DNA of 64,000 bases, taken from the NCBI RefSeq assembly GCF_023509015.1, contig NZ_CP094975.1, positions 999,501 to 1,063,500 on the forward strand. The letters run 5' to 3'. Under the pieces are notes generated by a model. It did not search any database and was not told the origin of the DNA. It worked only from the letters and a program-made list of their open reading frames with translations. The position numbers and the translations under genes are program-made. This document shows, one piece after another, positions 47,864 to 57,138 of the stretch. The DNA comes from Pseudomonas abieticivorans (lineage in GTDB: Bacteria > Pseudomonadota > Gammaproteobacteria > Pseudomonadales > Pseudomonadaceae). Numbering within the stretch: the first letter of the stretch is position 1; each line of letters opens with the position of its first letter.

Positions 47864-49080
47864 CGATGAAGCTCCAGGCTTGGCGGCATCCATGAAACGC
47901 CCACAAAACCACTTTTATCCAAGTTGACAATATTGAAAATCAACGCGAGATCCCGCCACTCATAGTTTTTACTCAAGTGTGTATCGGACTCGTGCAAACC
48001 TGTCGCAACCGAGTAGGTGCCTACGCCCAAGTTGGCGGAGAAGGCAAAATTGAAAACCAGAGTTGATCCCGCAGTGACCTGTTCCACCGAGTGAGCCAAA
48101 TGGAATGTATTGGTACCGAACACTTCCTGACCAAGCCGATCTTTGATCATGTAGCCCAATACCAGTTGGGACAGGTCTTCAATTGCGCGCACTGTGATCC
48201 GCAACGCCACACGCTGGCCCACGTTGATGGTTTCGACCGCGGCGCCTTCTTCATCGAGCAATTCGATTCTTTCTACCGTGGCCTCACCTGAGCCAGACAG
48301 GGACTGAACCTTCCCTTCCGATGTCACGGTCTGCTTGACCAACCCGCTGTCGCGCTCGGCCAACATGGCGTTGTAGAAATCCATGACCGTCTCGGGGTTA
48401 CCCTCGATGGCGATGTTACCTTCGTTCAGCAAGATAGCGCGATCGCAAATGGACTGAATGGCTGCCTTGTCATGAGAGACAATGAGCAGGGTGGTACCCT
48501 CCTCTCGCAGTTTGCGAATGCGCTCAAAGCTCTTGTGCTGGAAGTAGGCATCGCCCACCGAAAGCGCTTCGTCGACGATCAACACATCAGGTCGGTTGGC
48601 AGTTGCCACGCTAAACGCCAGGCGCATTTGCATGCCGCTTGAATACATGCGGACGGGCTGGTCGATGGCACTTCCGATTTCCGCGAATTCGATGATTTGA
48701 GGCATCAGCTGATCAATTTCCTGGACACTGTAGCCCAGTAGTTGCCCTGCCATGACCGCGTTCTGACGCCCCGTGAAGTCTGGGTGAAAACCCATTCCCA
48801 ACTCCAGCAGCGCAGCCACGCGCCCCTTGATTTCAACGGAGCCACGAGTGGGCTGAGTGGTACCGGTGATCATTTTCAGCAGGGTACTTTTACCCGCCCC
48901 GTTCATGCCGATAATACCCATTGCTTCGCCTGGCTTGATCTCGAAGCTGAGATCATTCAGCACCCATTTGAGGCGATGCCGGACGCCACTGAACGGTACC
49001 AACCACTCCACCAGGCGTGACCAACGGCTCGGATACTGCTTGTAGGCCTTGCCCAGATTGCGAACACTTATGCTACCCAT
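47860..49080 (-). CDS. wzt: LPS O-polysaccharide ABC exporter, ATPase with carbohydrate-binding C-domain
   Basis: 406 residues. The ABC domain has Walker A (GMNGAGKST, near 62), signature YSSGMQMRLAFS near 147, Walker B VLIVDEALSVGD near 165 and the switch His in IVSHDKA. The last ~150 residues are a beta-rich Wzt-C domain, which in O8/O9a-type systems recognises the capped chain end. That fits a methyl-capped D-rhamnan. It starts one base before the wzm stop ends. Forms the inner-membrane exporter with Wzm. Confidence 0.94.
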   Translation of the reverse strand: MGSISVRNLGKAYKQYPSRWSRLVEWLVPFSGVRHRLKWVLNDLSFEIKPGEAMGIIGMNGAGKSTLLKMITGTTQPTRGSVEIKGRVAALLELGMGFHPDFTGRQNAVMAGQLLGYSVQEIDQLMPQIIEFAEIGSAIDQPVRMYSSGMQMRLAFSVATANRPDVLIVDEALSVGDAYFQHKSFERIRKLREEGTTLLIVSHDKAAIQSICDRAILLNEGNIAIEGNPETVMDFYNAMLAERDSGLVKQTVTSEGKVQSLSGSGEATVERIELLDEEGAAVETINVGQRVALRITVRAIEDLSQLVLGYMIKDRLGQEVFGTNTFHLAHSVEQVTAGSTLVFNFAFSANLGVGTYSVATGLHESDTHLSKNYEWRDLALIFNIVNLDKSGFVGVSWMPPSLELHR

Positions 49081-49877
49081 CAGAGCTCATCCACCAGTTC
49101 GCCGGAGTGTTTCTTGAACAAATGGAGCCCCCACAAACATAGGCACAAGCTCAATAAAGCCGTTGGCCACAGTGAGAGCCAATCGGGATACTGCTTGTGC
49201 ACAAGGATCTGGTGGTAGGCACCAATCACTGACGCCATGGGATTGAGCTGCATGAAGGGTTGCAATTGTGCCGGCAGGATATTGGCCGGATAAACGATAG
49301 GCGTCAGCCAGAACCAGAATTGCAATACCACACCAAACAGCTGGCCGATGTCGCGAAAAAAAACGTTGAGCACTCCCAGTGAAATACCCAGGCCAATGGC
49401 AAACAGCACCTGGATGGCAAGCACCGGAAAAATCGCTAGGAAGGTAATGCCTGGAAACTGCCCGGTAACCAGCATGAACACCACAAACAGCGAGAAAATG
49501 ATCAAAAAGTTCAGGCTTGCATTCAATACCAACGTAACCGGCAAGCACAGTCGTGGAAAACTGAGCTTTTTCAACAGTGTTGCATTTTCGATAAAAATAT
49601 TTTGTGCACGACCCACGATTTCGGCGAAAAAGCCCCACGTGAGAATGCCCGCGCACAGATAGATGCTGTAGCCAAAAACGCTTTCCACACCCGGCAACTT
49701 GGCACGCATGATTTGCGAAAATATCACCGTGTACACGGTGATCATCGCCAACGGCTGAATGACCGCCCACGAAATACCAAGCATCGAGTTGGTATACTTG
49801 GCCTGGAACTCGCGCTTGACGCTACCTAGGATAAAACCACGATAGTTCCATAGCGCCTGGATGGCCGCAGGCATCAT
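49080..49877 (-). CDS. wzm: LPS O-polysaccharide ABC exporter, permease
   Basis: 265 residues, six membrane helices, ABC-2 type polysaccharide permease (REFQAKYTNSMLGISWAVIQ near residue 20, then the core PLAMITVYTVIFSQ). With Wzt it moves the undecaprenyl-linked rhamnan to the periplasm. It overlaps the preceding phosphomannomutase stop by 4 bp and the wzt start by one base. Confidence 0.94.
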   Translation of the reverse strand: MMPAAIQALWNYRGFILGSVKREFQAKYTNSMLGISWAVIQPLAMITVYTVIFSQIMRAKLPGVESVFGYSIYLCAGILTWGFFAEIVGRAQNIFIENATLLKKLSFPRLCLPVTLVLNASLNFLIIFSLFVVFMLVTGQFPGITFLAIFPVLAIQVLFAIGLGISLGVLNVFFRDIGQLFGVVLQFWFWLTPIVYPANILPAQLQPFMQLNPMASVIGAYHQILVHKQYPDWLSLWPTALLSLCLCLWGLHLFKKHSGELVDEL

Positions 49878-51241
49878 GGGGCAACCTCTATCAAGGACTC
49901 GACGTCAAACAGCAGGCGATTCAATTGCTCCGAAGCGCCACGGGCCTCGATATTCAGCCTCAGCAATGGCTCGGTATTGGAGCCCCTGACGTTGAAGCGC
50001 CAGGTATGGAACGCCATGCTGACGCCATCTGTCTCATCAACATCTAGCGCGCGCGGTTCGAAATGAGCGCGAATTTTATTCAGGGTCGCGCGAACATCCG
50101 CGACCCGATAATTGATTTCGCCGGTACATGGGTAGGCGTCAATCCGCTCATCAACCAACTGCGCAAGTGTCTTGCCAGTTTCGGACATCAACGCCGCTAC
50201 TAACAACCACGGAATCATTCCGCTGTCGCAGTACGCAAAATCCCGAAAATAGTGGTGCGCACTCATCTCGCCACCATACACCGCGTCTTCCTGGCGCATA
50301 CGCTCTTTGATGAACGCGTGCCCGGTCTTGCTTTGCACGGCGATACCGCCAGCCTGCTCGACCTGCTCGATGGTGTTCCAGGTCAGGCGTGGATCGTGGA
50401 TGATCTTGCTGCCGGGGTGTTGTTTGAGCAGCATCTCGGCCAGCAGGCCCACCAAGTAGTAACCCTCGATGAAGCGGCCTTCTGCGTCGAAGAAGAAACA
50501 GCGGTCGAAGTCACCATCCCACGCCAGGCCCATGTCGCAGCCGTTGGCTAGTAGTGCCTGACGGGTCAGTTCACGGTTCTCCGGCAGCAGCGGATTGGGT
50601 ACGCCGTTAGGGAAGTGACCGTCCGGCTCTTCGTTGATGAGTACCCACTGCAGCGGTAGACGCGCGGCGAGCAACTTGAGCACCGGACCGGCAGCACCAT
50701 TGCCAGGGTCGGCAAGGATTTTCAGAGGCTTGAGCGCCGCGACGTCGACATAAGTTAGCAGGTGATCGATGTAGGCCGTCTTGTCGAAAGCTTGCCGTAC
50801 CTCACCTTTACTGAGCGCTTCGTCGCCCAGGCTGCCCTGTTCGACGCGCAGCCGGATGGCGTCCAGGCCCGTGTCGCCACTGATCGGGCGCGACTCGGCC
50901 TTGACCAGCTTCATGCCGTTGTAACCCTTCGGATTGTGGCTGGCGGTGATCATGACGCCGCCATCGACCTTGTAGTGGCTTGTGGCGAAGTAGACTTCTT
51001 CAGTACCACACAAGCCGATATCAATGACGTTGGCGCCGGCATCAGTGATGCCGCGCATCAGTGCTGTAGCCAGCGGCGGGCTTTCCAGGCGCATGTCTTG
51101 ACCTACCACGAAGGACTTGCCCTGTAGTTCGGCGACCAGCGACCTACCGATGCGGTAGGCAATGTCTTCGTTGAGTTGCTCAGGGACCTGACCACGAATG
51201 TCATAGGCCTTGAAGCATTGCGTAACGATGGGAGGGTACAT
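49874..51241 (-). CDS. manB: Phosphomannomutase/phosphoglucomutase
   Basis: 455 residues, alpha-D-phosphohexomutase family (AlgC-like). The phosphoserine loop is ITASHNPKGYNGMK near residue 96, the metal loop WDGDFDRC near 230, the sugar loop GGEMSAHHYF near 312 and the phosphate loop RGSNTEPLLRLN near 420. It converts mannose-6-phosphate to mannose-1-phosphate for ManC. Pseudomonas also has a chromosomal algC elsewhere, so this is a dedicated copy. ATG 51241 (MYPPIV) is preferred; GTG 51250 is three codons upstream. Neither has a strong ribosome site. Confidence 0.92.
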   Translation of the reverse strand: MYPPIVTQCFKAYDIRGQVPEQLNEDIAYRIGRSLVAELQGKSFVVGQDMRLESPPLATALMRGITDAGANVIDIGLCGTEEVYFATSHYKVDGGVMITASHNPKGYNGMKLVKAESRPISGDTGLDAIRLRVEQGSLGDEALSKGEVRQAFDKTAYIDHLLTYVDVAALKPLKILADPGNGAAGPVLKLLAARLPLQWVLINEEPDGHFPNGVPNPLLPENRELTRQALLANGCDMGLAWDGDFDRCFFFDAEGRFIEGYYLVGLLAEMLLKQHPGSKIIHDPRLTWNTIEQVEQAGGIAVQSKTGHAFIKERMRQEDAVYGGEMSAHHYFRDFAYCDSGMIPWLLVAALMSETGKTLAQLVDERIDAYPCTGEINYRVADVRATLNKIRAHFEPRALDVDETDGVSMAFHTWRFNVRGSNTEPLLRLNIEARGASEQLNRLLFDVESLIEVAP

Positions 51242-51364
51242 TCTACTCACTCACTGAATGTGCAATGCCGCCCGTGGGCGGCAATGCCAAAAATGGACCG
51301 CCAAGGTGCGAAGCCTATGGCGCGCAAGTCCCAGGGTATGGGGCTCGCAACGGTTTCAGTGTGG

Positions 51365-52807
51365 TTACTTGTCGACGCGGCCGTAATTATCTTCGAAGCG
51401 AACAATATCGTCTTCGCCCAAGTAATCGCCGCTCTGCACTTCGATCAGTACCAAATCAATCACACCCGGGTTCTTCAGGCGGTGTTTGTGACCTGCCCGA
51501 ATGAAAGTGGATTCGTTGGTGTTAAGCATCAGTTCCTGAGTGTCGTTGACGACCACGGCCATACCACTGACAACTATCCAGTGTTCGCTGCGATGGTGGT
51601 GCATTTGCAGCGAAAGCGAGGCACCAGGCTTGACCACGATGCGCTTGATCTTGAAGCGCTCGCCGTTTTCCAGGGTAGTGTAGGTGCCCCAGGGGCGGTG
51701 CACCGTACGGTGCAGCAGGTGCAGGTGATGCCCCTTAGCCTTCAATTGGCCGACGATGTGTTTCACATCCTGGGCGTGATCTTTGTGCGCGATTAGCACG
51801 GCGTCGGGTGTATCGATCACCAGCAGGTCTTCTACGCCAACCAAAGCAGTCAGACGGCCTTCGCTGTTGACGTAGTTGTTGCGTGAACCATGAGCAAACA
51901 CTTCGCCTTCGAAACGGTTACCCAAGTCATCCGGCGCCGTTAGGTCGCTGACGGCGTTCCAAGAGCCGATATCGCTCCAACCGATGTCGCATGGAATGGT
52001 CGCAACCTTGTCGGAGCGCTCCATCAATGCATAGTCGATCGAGATGTCCGGTACGTTGGCAAAGGTGTCGGCGTCCAGTGCCAGGCAGCTGTAGCCGGCA
52101 GCGGTTGTGCGACGTGATTGCTCCAACGTTTGGGCTACTGCTGCGACGACATCCGGGGCGTGCTTCTCCAACTCGTCGATTACGGTACCGACACGGAAGC
52201 AGAACATGCCCGAGTTCCAGAAGTAATTGCCGGCGGCAACGTACGACTCGGCTGTTTTCAAATCAGGCTTTTCTACAAAACGCTCGACCTGTAAGCCACC
52301 TTCCAGCGTTTCACCTTTGGCGGCCTCGATGTAACCGAAGCCAGTCTCAGGATACTGCGGCTGAATACCGAATGTGACCAGCCAGCCCTTGGCCGCCAGG
52401 TTTACCGCTTTGGCAACGGCACTGGCGAAGGCAGCTTCGTCCTGAATCAGGTGATCGGCGGCCAGCACCAACATGTGCGCGTCGGGGCCATGCACCGCCT
52501 TGAGTTGCAGTGCGGCGGCCGCTACTGCTGCGGCCGTGTTACGGCCGAACGGCTCGAGGATATAACCCTGAGCCAGGCCGTTCGAGTTGATAGCGCGGTA
52601 TTCGTCTTCGGTCTTGAACAGAAGCTCGCGATTGGTGACGGTCAACACTTCAACCACGCCTTCAAGCTTCGCCGCACGCAGGAAGGTTTTCTGAATCAGA
52701 TTCTGCCCGTCAGGCAATGCCATGAAAGGCTTTGGGTGAGCCTCACGAGACACTGGCCACAAGCGGCTACCCACGCCACCGGAGAGAATTACCGGGATCA
52801 ATTCCAT
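51365..52807 (-). CDS. manC: Mannose-6-P isomerase / mannose-1-P guanylyltransferase, WbpW/ManC
   Basis: 480 residues, bifunctional type II PMI-GMP. The N-terminal nucleotidyltransferase starts LSGGVGSRLWPVSR (9-22), with FVEKPDLKTAE near 173. The C-terminal cupin isomerase has QMHHHRSEHWIVV near residue 405. It gives GDP-mannose for Gmd. It heads the minus-strand operon manC-manB-wzm-wzt-wbpX and is separated from manB by about 120 bp. The homologous gene in A-band clusters is wbpW. Confidence 0.95.
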   Translation of the reverse strand: MELIPVILSGGVGSRLWPVSREAHPKPFMALPDGQNLIQKTFLRAAKLEGVVEVLTVTNRELLFKTEDEYRAINSNGLAQGYILEPFGRNTAAAVAAAALQLKAVHGPDAHMLVLAADHLIQDEAAFASAVAKAVNLAAKGWLVTFGIQPQYPETGFGYIEAAKGETLEGGLQVERFVEKPDLKTAESYVAAGNYFWNSGMFCFRVGTVIDELEKHAPDVVAAVAQTLEQSRRTTAAGYSCLALDADTFANVPDISIDYALMERSDKVATIPCDIGWSDIGSWNAVSDLTAPDDLGNRFEGEVFAHGSRNNYVNSEGRLTALVGVEDLLVIDTPDAVLIAHKDHAQDVKHIVGQLKAKGHHLHLLHRTVHRPWGTYTTLENGERFKIKRIVVKPGASLSLQMHHHRSEHWIVVSGMAVVVNDTQELMLNTNESTFIRAGHKHRLKNPGVIDLVLIEVQSGDYLGEDDIVRFEDNYGRVDK

Positions 52808-53306
52808 ATCTTGGATCCTTTACCGCCACTCAAGAATGCTAAGTCAGAGCTGGCTACAGTCAGTTTTTTTCAGCAAGTGCACGGCCTAAGACCGTTCCCG
52901 ACTGAACGAAATTTTAGGCGCTGCTTTACCGTCGTTTGATGGCTCCAAGCCAACGCTGGCAGGGCTGCAAGAATATCAGAGAACATTGACCGAGGCTTGC
53001 GCAGCAACGACGGCCAAGGCCAAATGCCGGAGCAGAATCAAGAACAATGACCTCCAATGATATCAAAGAAGCACTATTGTTAATAAGTGGGCACTCGAAT
53101 GAACATCCCAGACACATTTTGCAGAAGGCATTTAGACGTCTGCAGAGGTGAACAGCCTACGAAGCAAGATGCAGCATTATGCACACTGAACATTCTGACG
53201 GCTTCGATTCAGGGAGTTTTGCGACGGTTGGAACCGCAAGGAAATGTTTCGCATACGCTTCGGCACGCCGACATTGCGCCGGCGCCGAGAATTGAAATTT
53301 GAGCGG
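52808..53306. promoter_or_regulatory. Long non-coding region upstream of the manC operon
   Basis: 499 bp between the lapA-like stop and manC, transcribed toward manC if at all. No clear gene: a 63-residue minus-strand frame (52926-53117) has AGGTCATTG-type sequence but no recognisable family and odd composition (many Cys, Leu, Arg). The TTTTTTTCAG stretch at 52864-52873 is the only T run. It probably holds the operon promoter and 5' leader; in P. aeruginosa the wzz gene sits at this place. Nothing further was recognised. Confidence 0.4.
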
Positions 53307-53549
53307 CTACGCCGCCTTGCTGACTTTTAACCTAGGCCGACGCGCCACCACAATCGCCCCCAACACCGGCCCCACCGCCAACCCCACCAGCAGCGCCCCC
53401 AGCACCAGCACCGACACCGGCAACTGCGGCCCCGCCCAGCCCAGGAACACCAACGCCACGCCCTGCTGGTTTTCCAGCACGAACAGCAACGCTACCGCCA
53501 CGACCGCCAGTACTATCAACACCAGCAGCAGCTTTTTGAAATTACGCAC
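53307..53549 (-). CDS. LapA-domain (DUF1049) membrane protein
   Basis: 80 residues. Two membrane helices (about 7-26 and 42-66), with the family Asn-Gln between them (ENQQGVALVFLGW) and a basic tail (ARRPRLKVSKAA). In E. coli LapA partners LapB in control of LPS synthesis through LpxC turnover; here it lies between ihfB and the LPS locus, 24 bp after ihfB. No lapB gene is in the window. Confidence 0.88.
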   Translation of the reverse strand: MRNFKKLLLVLIVLAVVAVALLFVLENQQGVALVFLGWAGPQLPVSVLVLGALLVGLAVGPVLGAIVVARRPRLKVSKAA

Positions 53550-53573
53550 GCGCCTCTCCTTTCATCAATCCAC

Positions 53574-53876
53574 TTAAGCGTGGACTTCACCCTCTTCGTC
53601 TTCGTTCACTCGGTCGCGCAGTTCTTTGCCTGGCTTGAAGTGTGGTACGAACTTGCCGTCCAGGCTGACCGATTGACCGGTCTTGGGGTTGCGGCCCACG
53701 CGGGGGGCGCGGTAGTGCAGCGAGAAGCTGCCGAAGCCGCGGATTTCGATGCGGTCGCCAGTGGCCAGGCACTGGGACATCTGCTCGAGCATGGTCTTAA
53801 TGGCCAGCTCCACATCCTTGGATGAAAGCAGCCCTTGATGGGTGACAATACGTTCGATCAGTTCCGACTTCGTCAT
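53574..53876 (-). CDS. ihfB: Integration host factor, beta subunit
   Basis: 100 residues, HU/IHF fold. It has [10 protein letters not shown] at the start, the DNA-binding beta-arm motif [20 protein letters not shown] (47-66) with the intercalating Pro, and a charged tail. With IhfA it bends DNA, and it would assist sigma-54 promoters such as the one before eat. Its place between rpsA and the O-antigen locus is conserved in Pseudomonas. Confidence 0.96.
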   Translation of the reverse strand: MTKSELIERIVTHQGLLSSKDVELAIKTMLEQMSQCLATGDRIEIRGFGSFSLHYRAPRVGRNPKTGQSVSLDGKFVPHFKPGKELRDRVNEDEEGEVHA

Positions 53877-54028
53877 ATTTTTCCCTTCTTTATCAAGAAG
53901 CTAGACATCTGCTTCAATGGTTTTAGCACGACCGGAGCCATTTGAACAGCCTATGTATTGACTTCTTGTAAATGCTCGAACCAGGCCGACACACATCCTG
54001 GTGGCGCACTGCCCTCGCCTCTTGGATA

Positions 54029-54313
54029 TCACTTGCAGATGACGATCAGACTGCGGCTGGAGAAGCCCGCCGGGTTGAAGCCGAACGGGTACTGATCGGT
54101 TTCGGTGTCTTTGTACTTCGATGACTGGGTGACGACGTTGTAACCGGCAGCGCCGCATTTCTGCTGCGCCTTTTCATAGCATTTGCCCCACGATGACGTC
54201 AGGCCTGAGCAATTGATGTGCAGGTTTTGCACGCCTCGTATGGTGTGTTTCGAGACAGTCGCTGCGCATCCGCTGAGGATGACGGTGGCGATCACTATCC
54301 AGATCCCTTTCAT
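54029..54313 (-). CDS. Small lipoprotein, unknown function
   Basis: 94 residues. The signal peptide ends in a lipobox (VILSGC, Cys16), so the mature protein is probably acylated. The mature part has four further Cys residues (INC, GKC, QKC and ICK), likely forming disulfides, and a SSK-x-K-D-T-E-T region. Family not firmly recognised; similar small lipoproteins are common in Pseudomonas. It lies between ihfB and rpsA on the same strand, with about 150 bp after it without a gene. Confidence 0.75.
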   Translation of the reverse strand: MKGIWIVIATVILSGCAATVSKHTIRGVQNLHINCSGLTSSWGKCYEKAQQKCGAAGYNVVTQSSKYKDTETDQYPFGFNPAGFSSRSLIVICK

Positions 54314-54556
54314 ATCCTGCCTTGGCGGTGGTTTTCAGTGGTCCATCGTCGGAGCGTGGCCTTGGATGGCTTTGCCCTTGGAGTGTAGACCGCCATTACA
54401 GAGAAATATTCCTGCAAAATTCGCACCTTACGTGAGGGTCGGATGCATGCAAGGGTGATAGGGGGAGATGACGACTTGATTGCAGGGGAGGCGCGAAGGG
54501 GTTGGGCACGCCGAAGGCGGGGGAAGATTGCGGGATATCAGGTAGGTAGGGGGGGG

Positions 54557-54583
54557 CTTTTCGCGGATGAATCCGCTCCTACA
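54557..54583. repeat. Single REP-type element
   Basis: One inverse copy (TTTTCGCGGATGAATCCGCT) lies in the 331-bp gap between the small lipoprotein gene and rpsA, next to the rpsA terminator. The rest of the gap holds a G-rich stretch (about 54535-54558) and no gene. Confidence 0.85.
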
Positions 54584-54596
54584 TTTATTGCGGGCA

Positions 54597-54627
54597 TGAA
54601 AAAGGGCGACCGAAGTCGCCCTTTTTC
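54597..54627 (-). terminator. Intrinsic terminator of rpsA
   Basis: AAAAAGGGCGAC pairs with GTCGCCCTTTTT around CGAA, a perfect stem. On the minus strand the loop is a stable TTCG tetraloop and the stem ends in TTTTTC. It lies 18 bp past the rpsA stop. Confidence 0.93.
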
Positions 54628-54644
54628 TAATGGTCAATCAGAAC

Positions 54645-56333
54645 TTAGTTCTGCTTTTCCATTTGAGCACGCAGCAGGTCACCCAGAGTGGTTGGGCCTG
54701 CAGCGATGTCCGAAGCAGCTGGCTTGTCGCGCAGGCTTTGGATTGCTTCTTTTTCGTCTTCAACGTCTTTCGACTTGACGGACAGCTGGATCACGCGCGA
54801 CTTGCGGTCAACGCTGATGATCTTGGCTTCTACTTCTTCGCCTTCTTTCAGAACGTTGCGCGCGTCTTCAACGCGGTCACGGCTGATTTCGGAGGCTTTC
54901 AGAGTAGCTTCGATGTCATCGGCCAGGGTGATGATTGCGCCCTTGGCATCAACTTCTTTAACGATACCGCGAACGATAGCGCCTTTGTCGTTGACCATCA
55001 CGTACTCAGAGAACGGATCGCTTTCCAGTTGCTTGATGCCCAGGGAAATGCGCTCGCGCTCTGGATCTACGGACAGGATAACGGTGTCCAGCTCGTCGCC
55101 CTTCTTGAAACGACGTACGGCTTCTTCGCCCACTTCGTTCCAGGAGATGTCGGACAGGTGAACCAGGCCGTCGATGCCGCCGTCCAGACCAATGAAGATA
55201 CCGAAATCTGTGATCGACTTGATGGTGCCGGAGATTTTATCGCCCTTGTTGAACTGGCCAGAGAAATCTTCCCATGGGTTAGATTTGCACTGCTTGATGC
55301 CCAGGGAGATACGACGACGCTCTTCGTCGATGTCCAGAACCATAACTTCCACTTCGTCGCCGACTTGTACGACTTTCGAAGGGTGGATGTTTTTGTTGGT
55401 CCAGTCCATTTCGGAAACGTGTACCAGGCCTTCCACGCCTTCTTCCAGCTCTGCGAAGCAGCCGTAGTCGGTCAGGTTGGTTACACGCGCCATTACGCGG
55501 GTGCTTTCTGGGTAACGTGCCTTGATAGCAACCCATGGGTCTTCGCCCAGTTGCTTCAGGCCCAGGGAAACACGGTTGCGCTCGCGATCGTATTTCAGAA
55601 CCTTGACATCGATCTCGTCGCCAACGTTGACGATTTCCGATGGGTGCTTGATACGCTTCCAAGCCATGTCGGTGATGTGCAGCAGGCCATCGACGCCACC
55701 CAGATCGACGAATGCGCCGTAATCGGTGAGGTTTTTGACGATACCTTTGACTTGCTGACCTTCCTGCAGGGATTCCAGCAGAGCTTCGCGCTCGGCCGAG
55801 TTCTCGGCTTCCAGGACGCTGCGACGGGAAACGACAACGTTGTTGCGCTTCTGGTCCAGCTTGATGACCTTGAATTCGAGCTCTTTACCTTCCAGGTGGG
55901 TGGTGTCGCGCACTGGGCGGACATCAACCAGGGAACCAGGCAGGAACGCACGGATGCCGTTAACGTCGACAGTGAAGCCGCCTTTAACCTTACCGTTGAT
56001 AACGCCCTTGACCACTTCCTCAGCGGCGAAAGCAGCTTCCAGAACAATCCAGCACTCAGCGCGCTTGGCTTTTTCACGGGACAGCTTGGTTTCGCCAAAG
56101 CCGTCTTCGACCGCGTCCAGCGCAACGTGAACTTCGTCACCGACCTTGATGGTCAGTTCGCCAGCTTCGTTGTAGAACTGCTCGAGCGGGATGACGCCCT
56201 CGGACTTCAGACCGGCGTGGACAGTAACCCAGTCACCGTCGATATCGACAACGATACCGGTGATGATCGCACCTGGTTGAAGGTTGAGGGTTTTCAGGCT
56301 TTCTTCAAAGAGTTCCGCAAAGCTTTCGCTCAT
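54645..56333 (-). CDS. rpsA: 30S ribosomal protein S1
   Basis: 562 residues, close to the usual gammaproteobacterial length. Six S1 RNA-binding repeats are visible, the last four with [28 protein letters not shown] cores. It binds mRNA and brings it to the 30S subunit. The antisense strand is open over the whole gene, but the frame is a shadow of biased codons. It lies about 120 bp after cmk, the usual cmk-rpsA-ihfB order. Confidence 0.98.
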   Translation of the reverse strand: MSESFAELFEESLKTLNLQPGAIITGIVVDIDGDWVTVHAGLKSEGVIPLEQFYNEAGELTIKVGDEVHVALDAVEDGFGETKLSREKAKRAECWIVLEAAFAAEEVVKGVINGKVKGGFTVDVNGIRAFLPGSLVDVRPVRDTTHLEGKELEFKVIKLDQKRNNVVVSRRSVLEAENSAEREALLESLQEGQQVKGIVKNLTDYGAFVDLGGVDGLLHITDMAWKRIKHPSEIVNVGDEIDVKVLKYDRERNRVSLGLKQLGEDPWVAIKARYPESTRVMARVTNLTDYGCFAELEEGVEGLVHVSEMDWTNKNIHPSKVVQVGDEVEVMVLDIDEERRRISLGIKQCKSNPWEDFSGQFNKGDKISGTIKSITDFGIFIGLDGGIDGLVHLSDISWNEVGEEAVRRFKKGDELDTVILSVDPERERISLGIKQLESDPFSEYVMVNDKGAIVRGIVKEVDAKGAIITLADDIEATLKASEISRDRVEDARNVLKEGEEVEAKIISVDRKSRVIQLSVKSKDVEDEKEAIQSLRDKPAASDIAAGPTTLGDLLRAQMEKQN

Positions 56334-56451
56334 TTTAATTCCTGTAGATTAGGGCGAAGTAAACGCCCATCAGCCGCACTCCAGACAATGCGGGTTCGTT
56401 CAATTAAAAGAAGCAGGCAGGACTATGACTGGTCCCCTGCGCGCTCCTTGG

Positions 56452-57138
56452 TCACCCGGCGATATCGCGGAGTGCGATCTCGCTCATGATGCGTTGCAAC
56501 ACCTGCTCGATGGACAATTCCGTGGAATCCAGCTGTATGGCGTCAGCCGCCGGCTTGAGCGGGGCTACCGCTCGCTGGGTGTCGCGTTCATCACGCGCAC
56601 GTATCTCATCTAGCAGACTCGACAGACTAACATCATCGCCGGCGGCCTTCAACTGCAAGTAACGGCGACGGGCACGCTCCTCGGCGCTGGCGGTGAGGAA
56701 TATTTTCAGCGGGGCGGCTGGGAACACCACGGTACCCATGTCACGCCCATCGGCCACCAGGCCCGGCTGCTCTTGGAACGCGCGCTGGCGCTGCAGCAGG
56801 GCCTCGCGCACCGCAGGCAGCGCGGCAACCTGCGAAGCGCCGGCACCGACCCGCTCGTTGCGGATGGCGGTGCTGACGTCGTCGCCCTCAAGAATGATGC
56901 GCTGCGGATGACCGTCGGTCGCCGCGATAAACTGCACATCCAGATGAGCGGCAAGCTGCTTGAGCAGCTCTTCGTTGGTCAGGTCTACACCGTGGTTGCC
57001 GGCATTGAACGCCAGCAGCCGATAAAGGGCGCCGGAGTCCAGCAGGTTCCAGCCCAACTGCTTGGCCAGGATCCCGGCGATGGTGCCTTTGCCCGAACCG
57101 CTTGGCCCATCAATAGTTATTACTGGCGCAACATTCAC
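56452..57138 (-). CDS. cmk: Cytidylate kinase
   Basis: 228 residues. It phosphorylates CMP and dCMP with ATP. It has the P-loop [10 protein letters not shown] (10-19), [11 protein letters not shown] near 128 and the lid Arg-rich [12 protein letters not shown] near 150. GTG 57138 overlaps the tyrA-aroA stop by 4 bp, so the two are translationally coupled. Confidence 0.96.
   Translation of the reverse strand: MNVAPVITIDGPSGSGKGTIAGILAKQLGWNLLDSGALYRLLAFNAGNHGVDLTNEELLKQLAAHLDVQFIAATDGHPQRIILEGDDVSTAIRNERVGAGASQVAALPAVREALLQRQRAFQEQPGLVADGRDMGTVVFPAAPLKIFLTASAEERARRRYLQLKAAGDDVSLSSLLDEIRARDERDTQRAVAPLKPAADAIQLDSTELSIEQVLQRIMSEIALRDIAG

Noticed and set aside
52926..53117. 63-residue frame upstream of manC
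   Set aside because: Cys- and Arg-rich, no recognisable family, and no good start signal. It could be a decayed gene, but the evidence is too thin to call.
54630..56489. 619-residue plus-strand open frame across rpsA
   Set aside because: It is antisense to rpsA, which is certain. The frame is open only because of codon bias, has no ribosome site and matches no known family.
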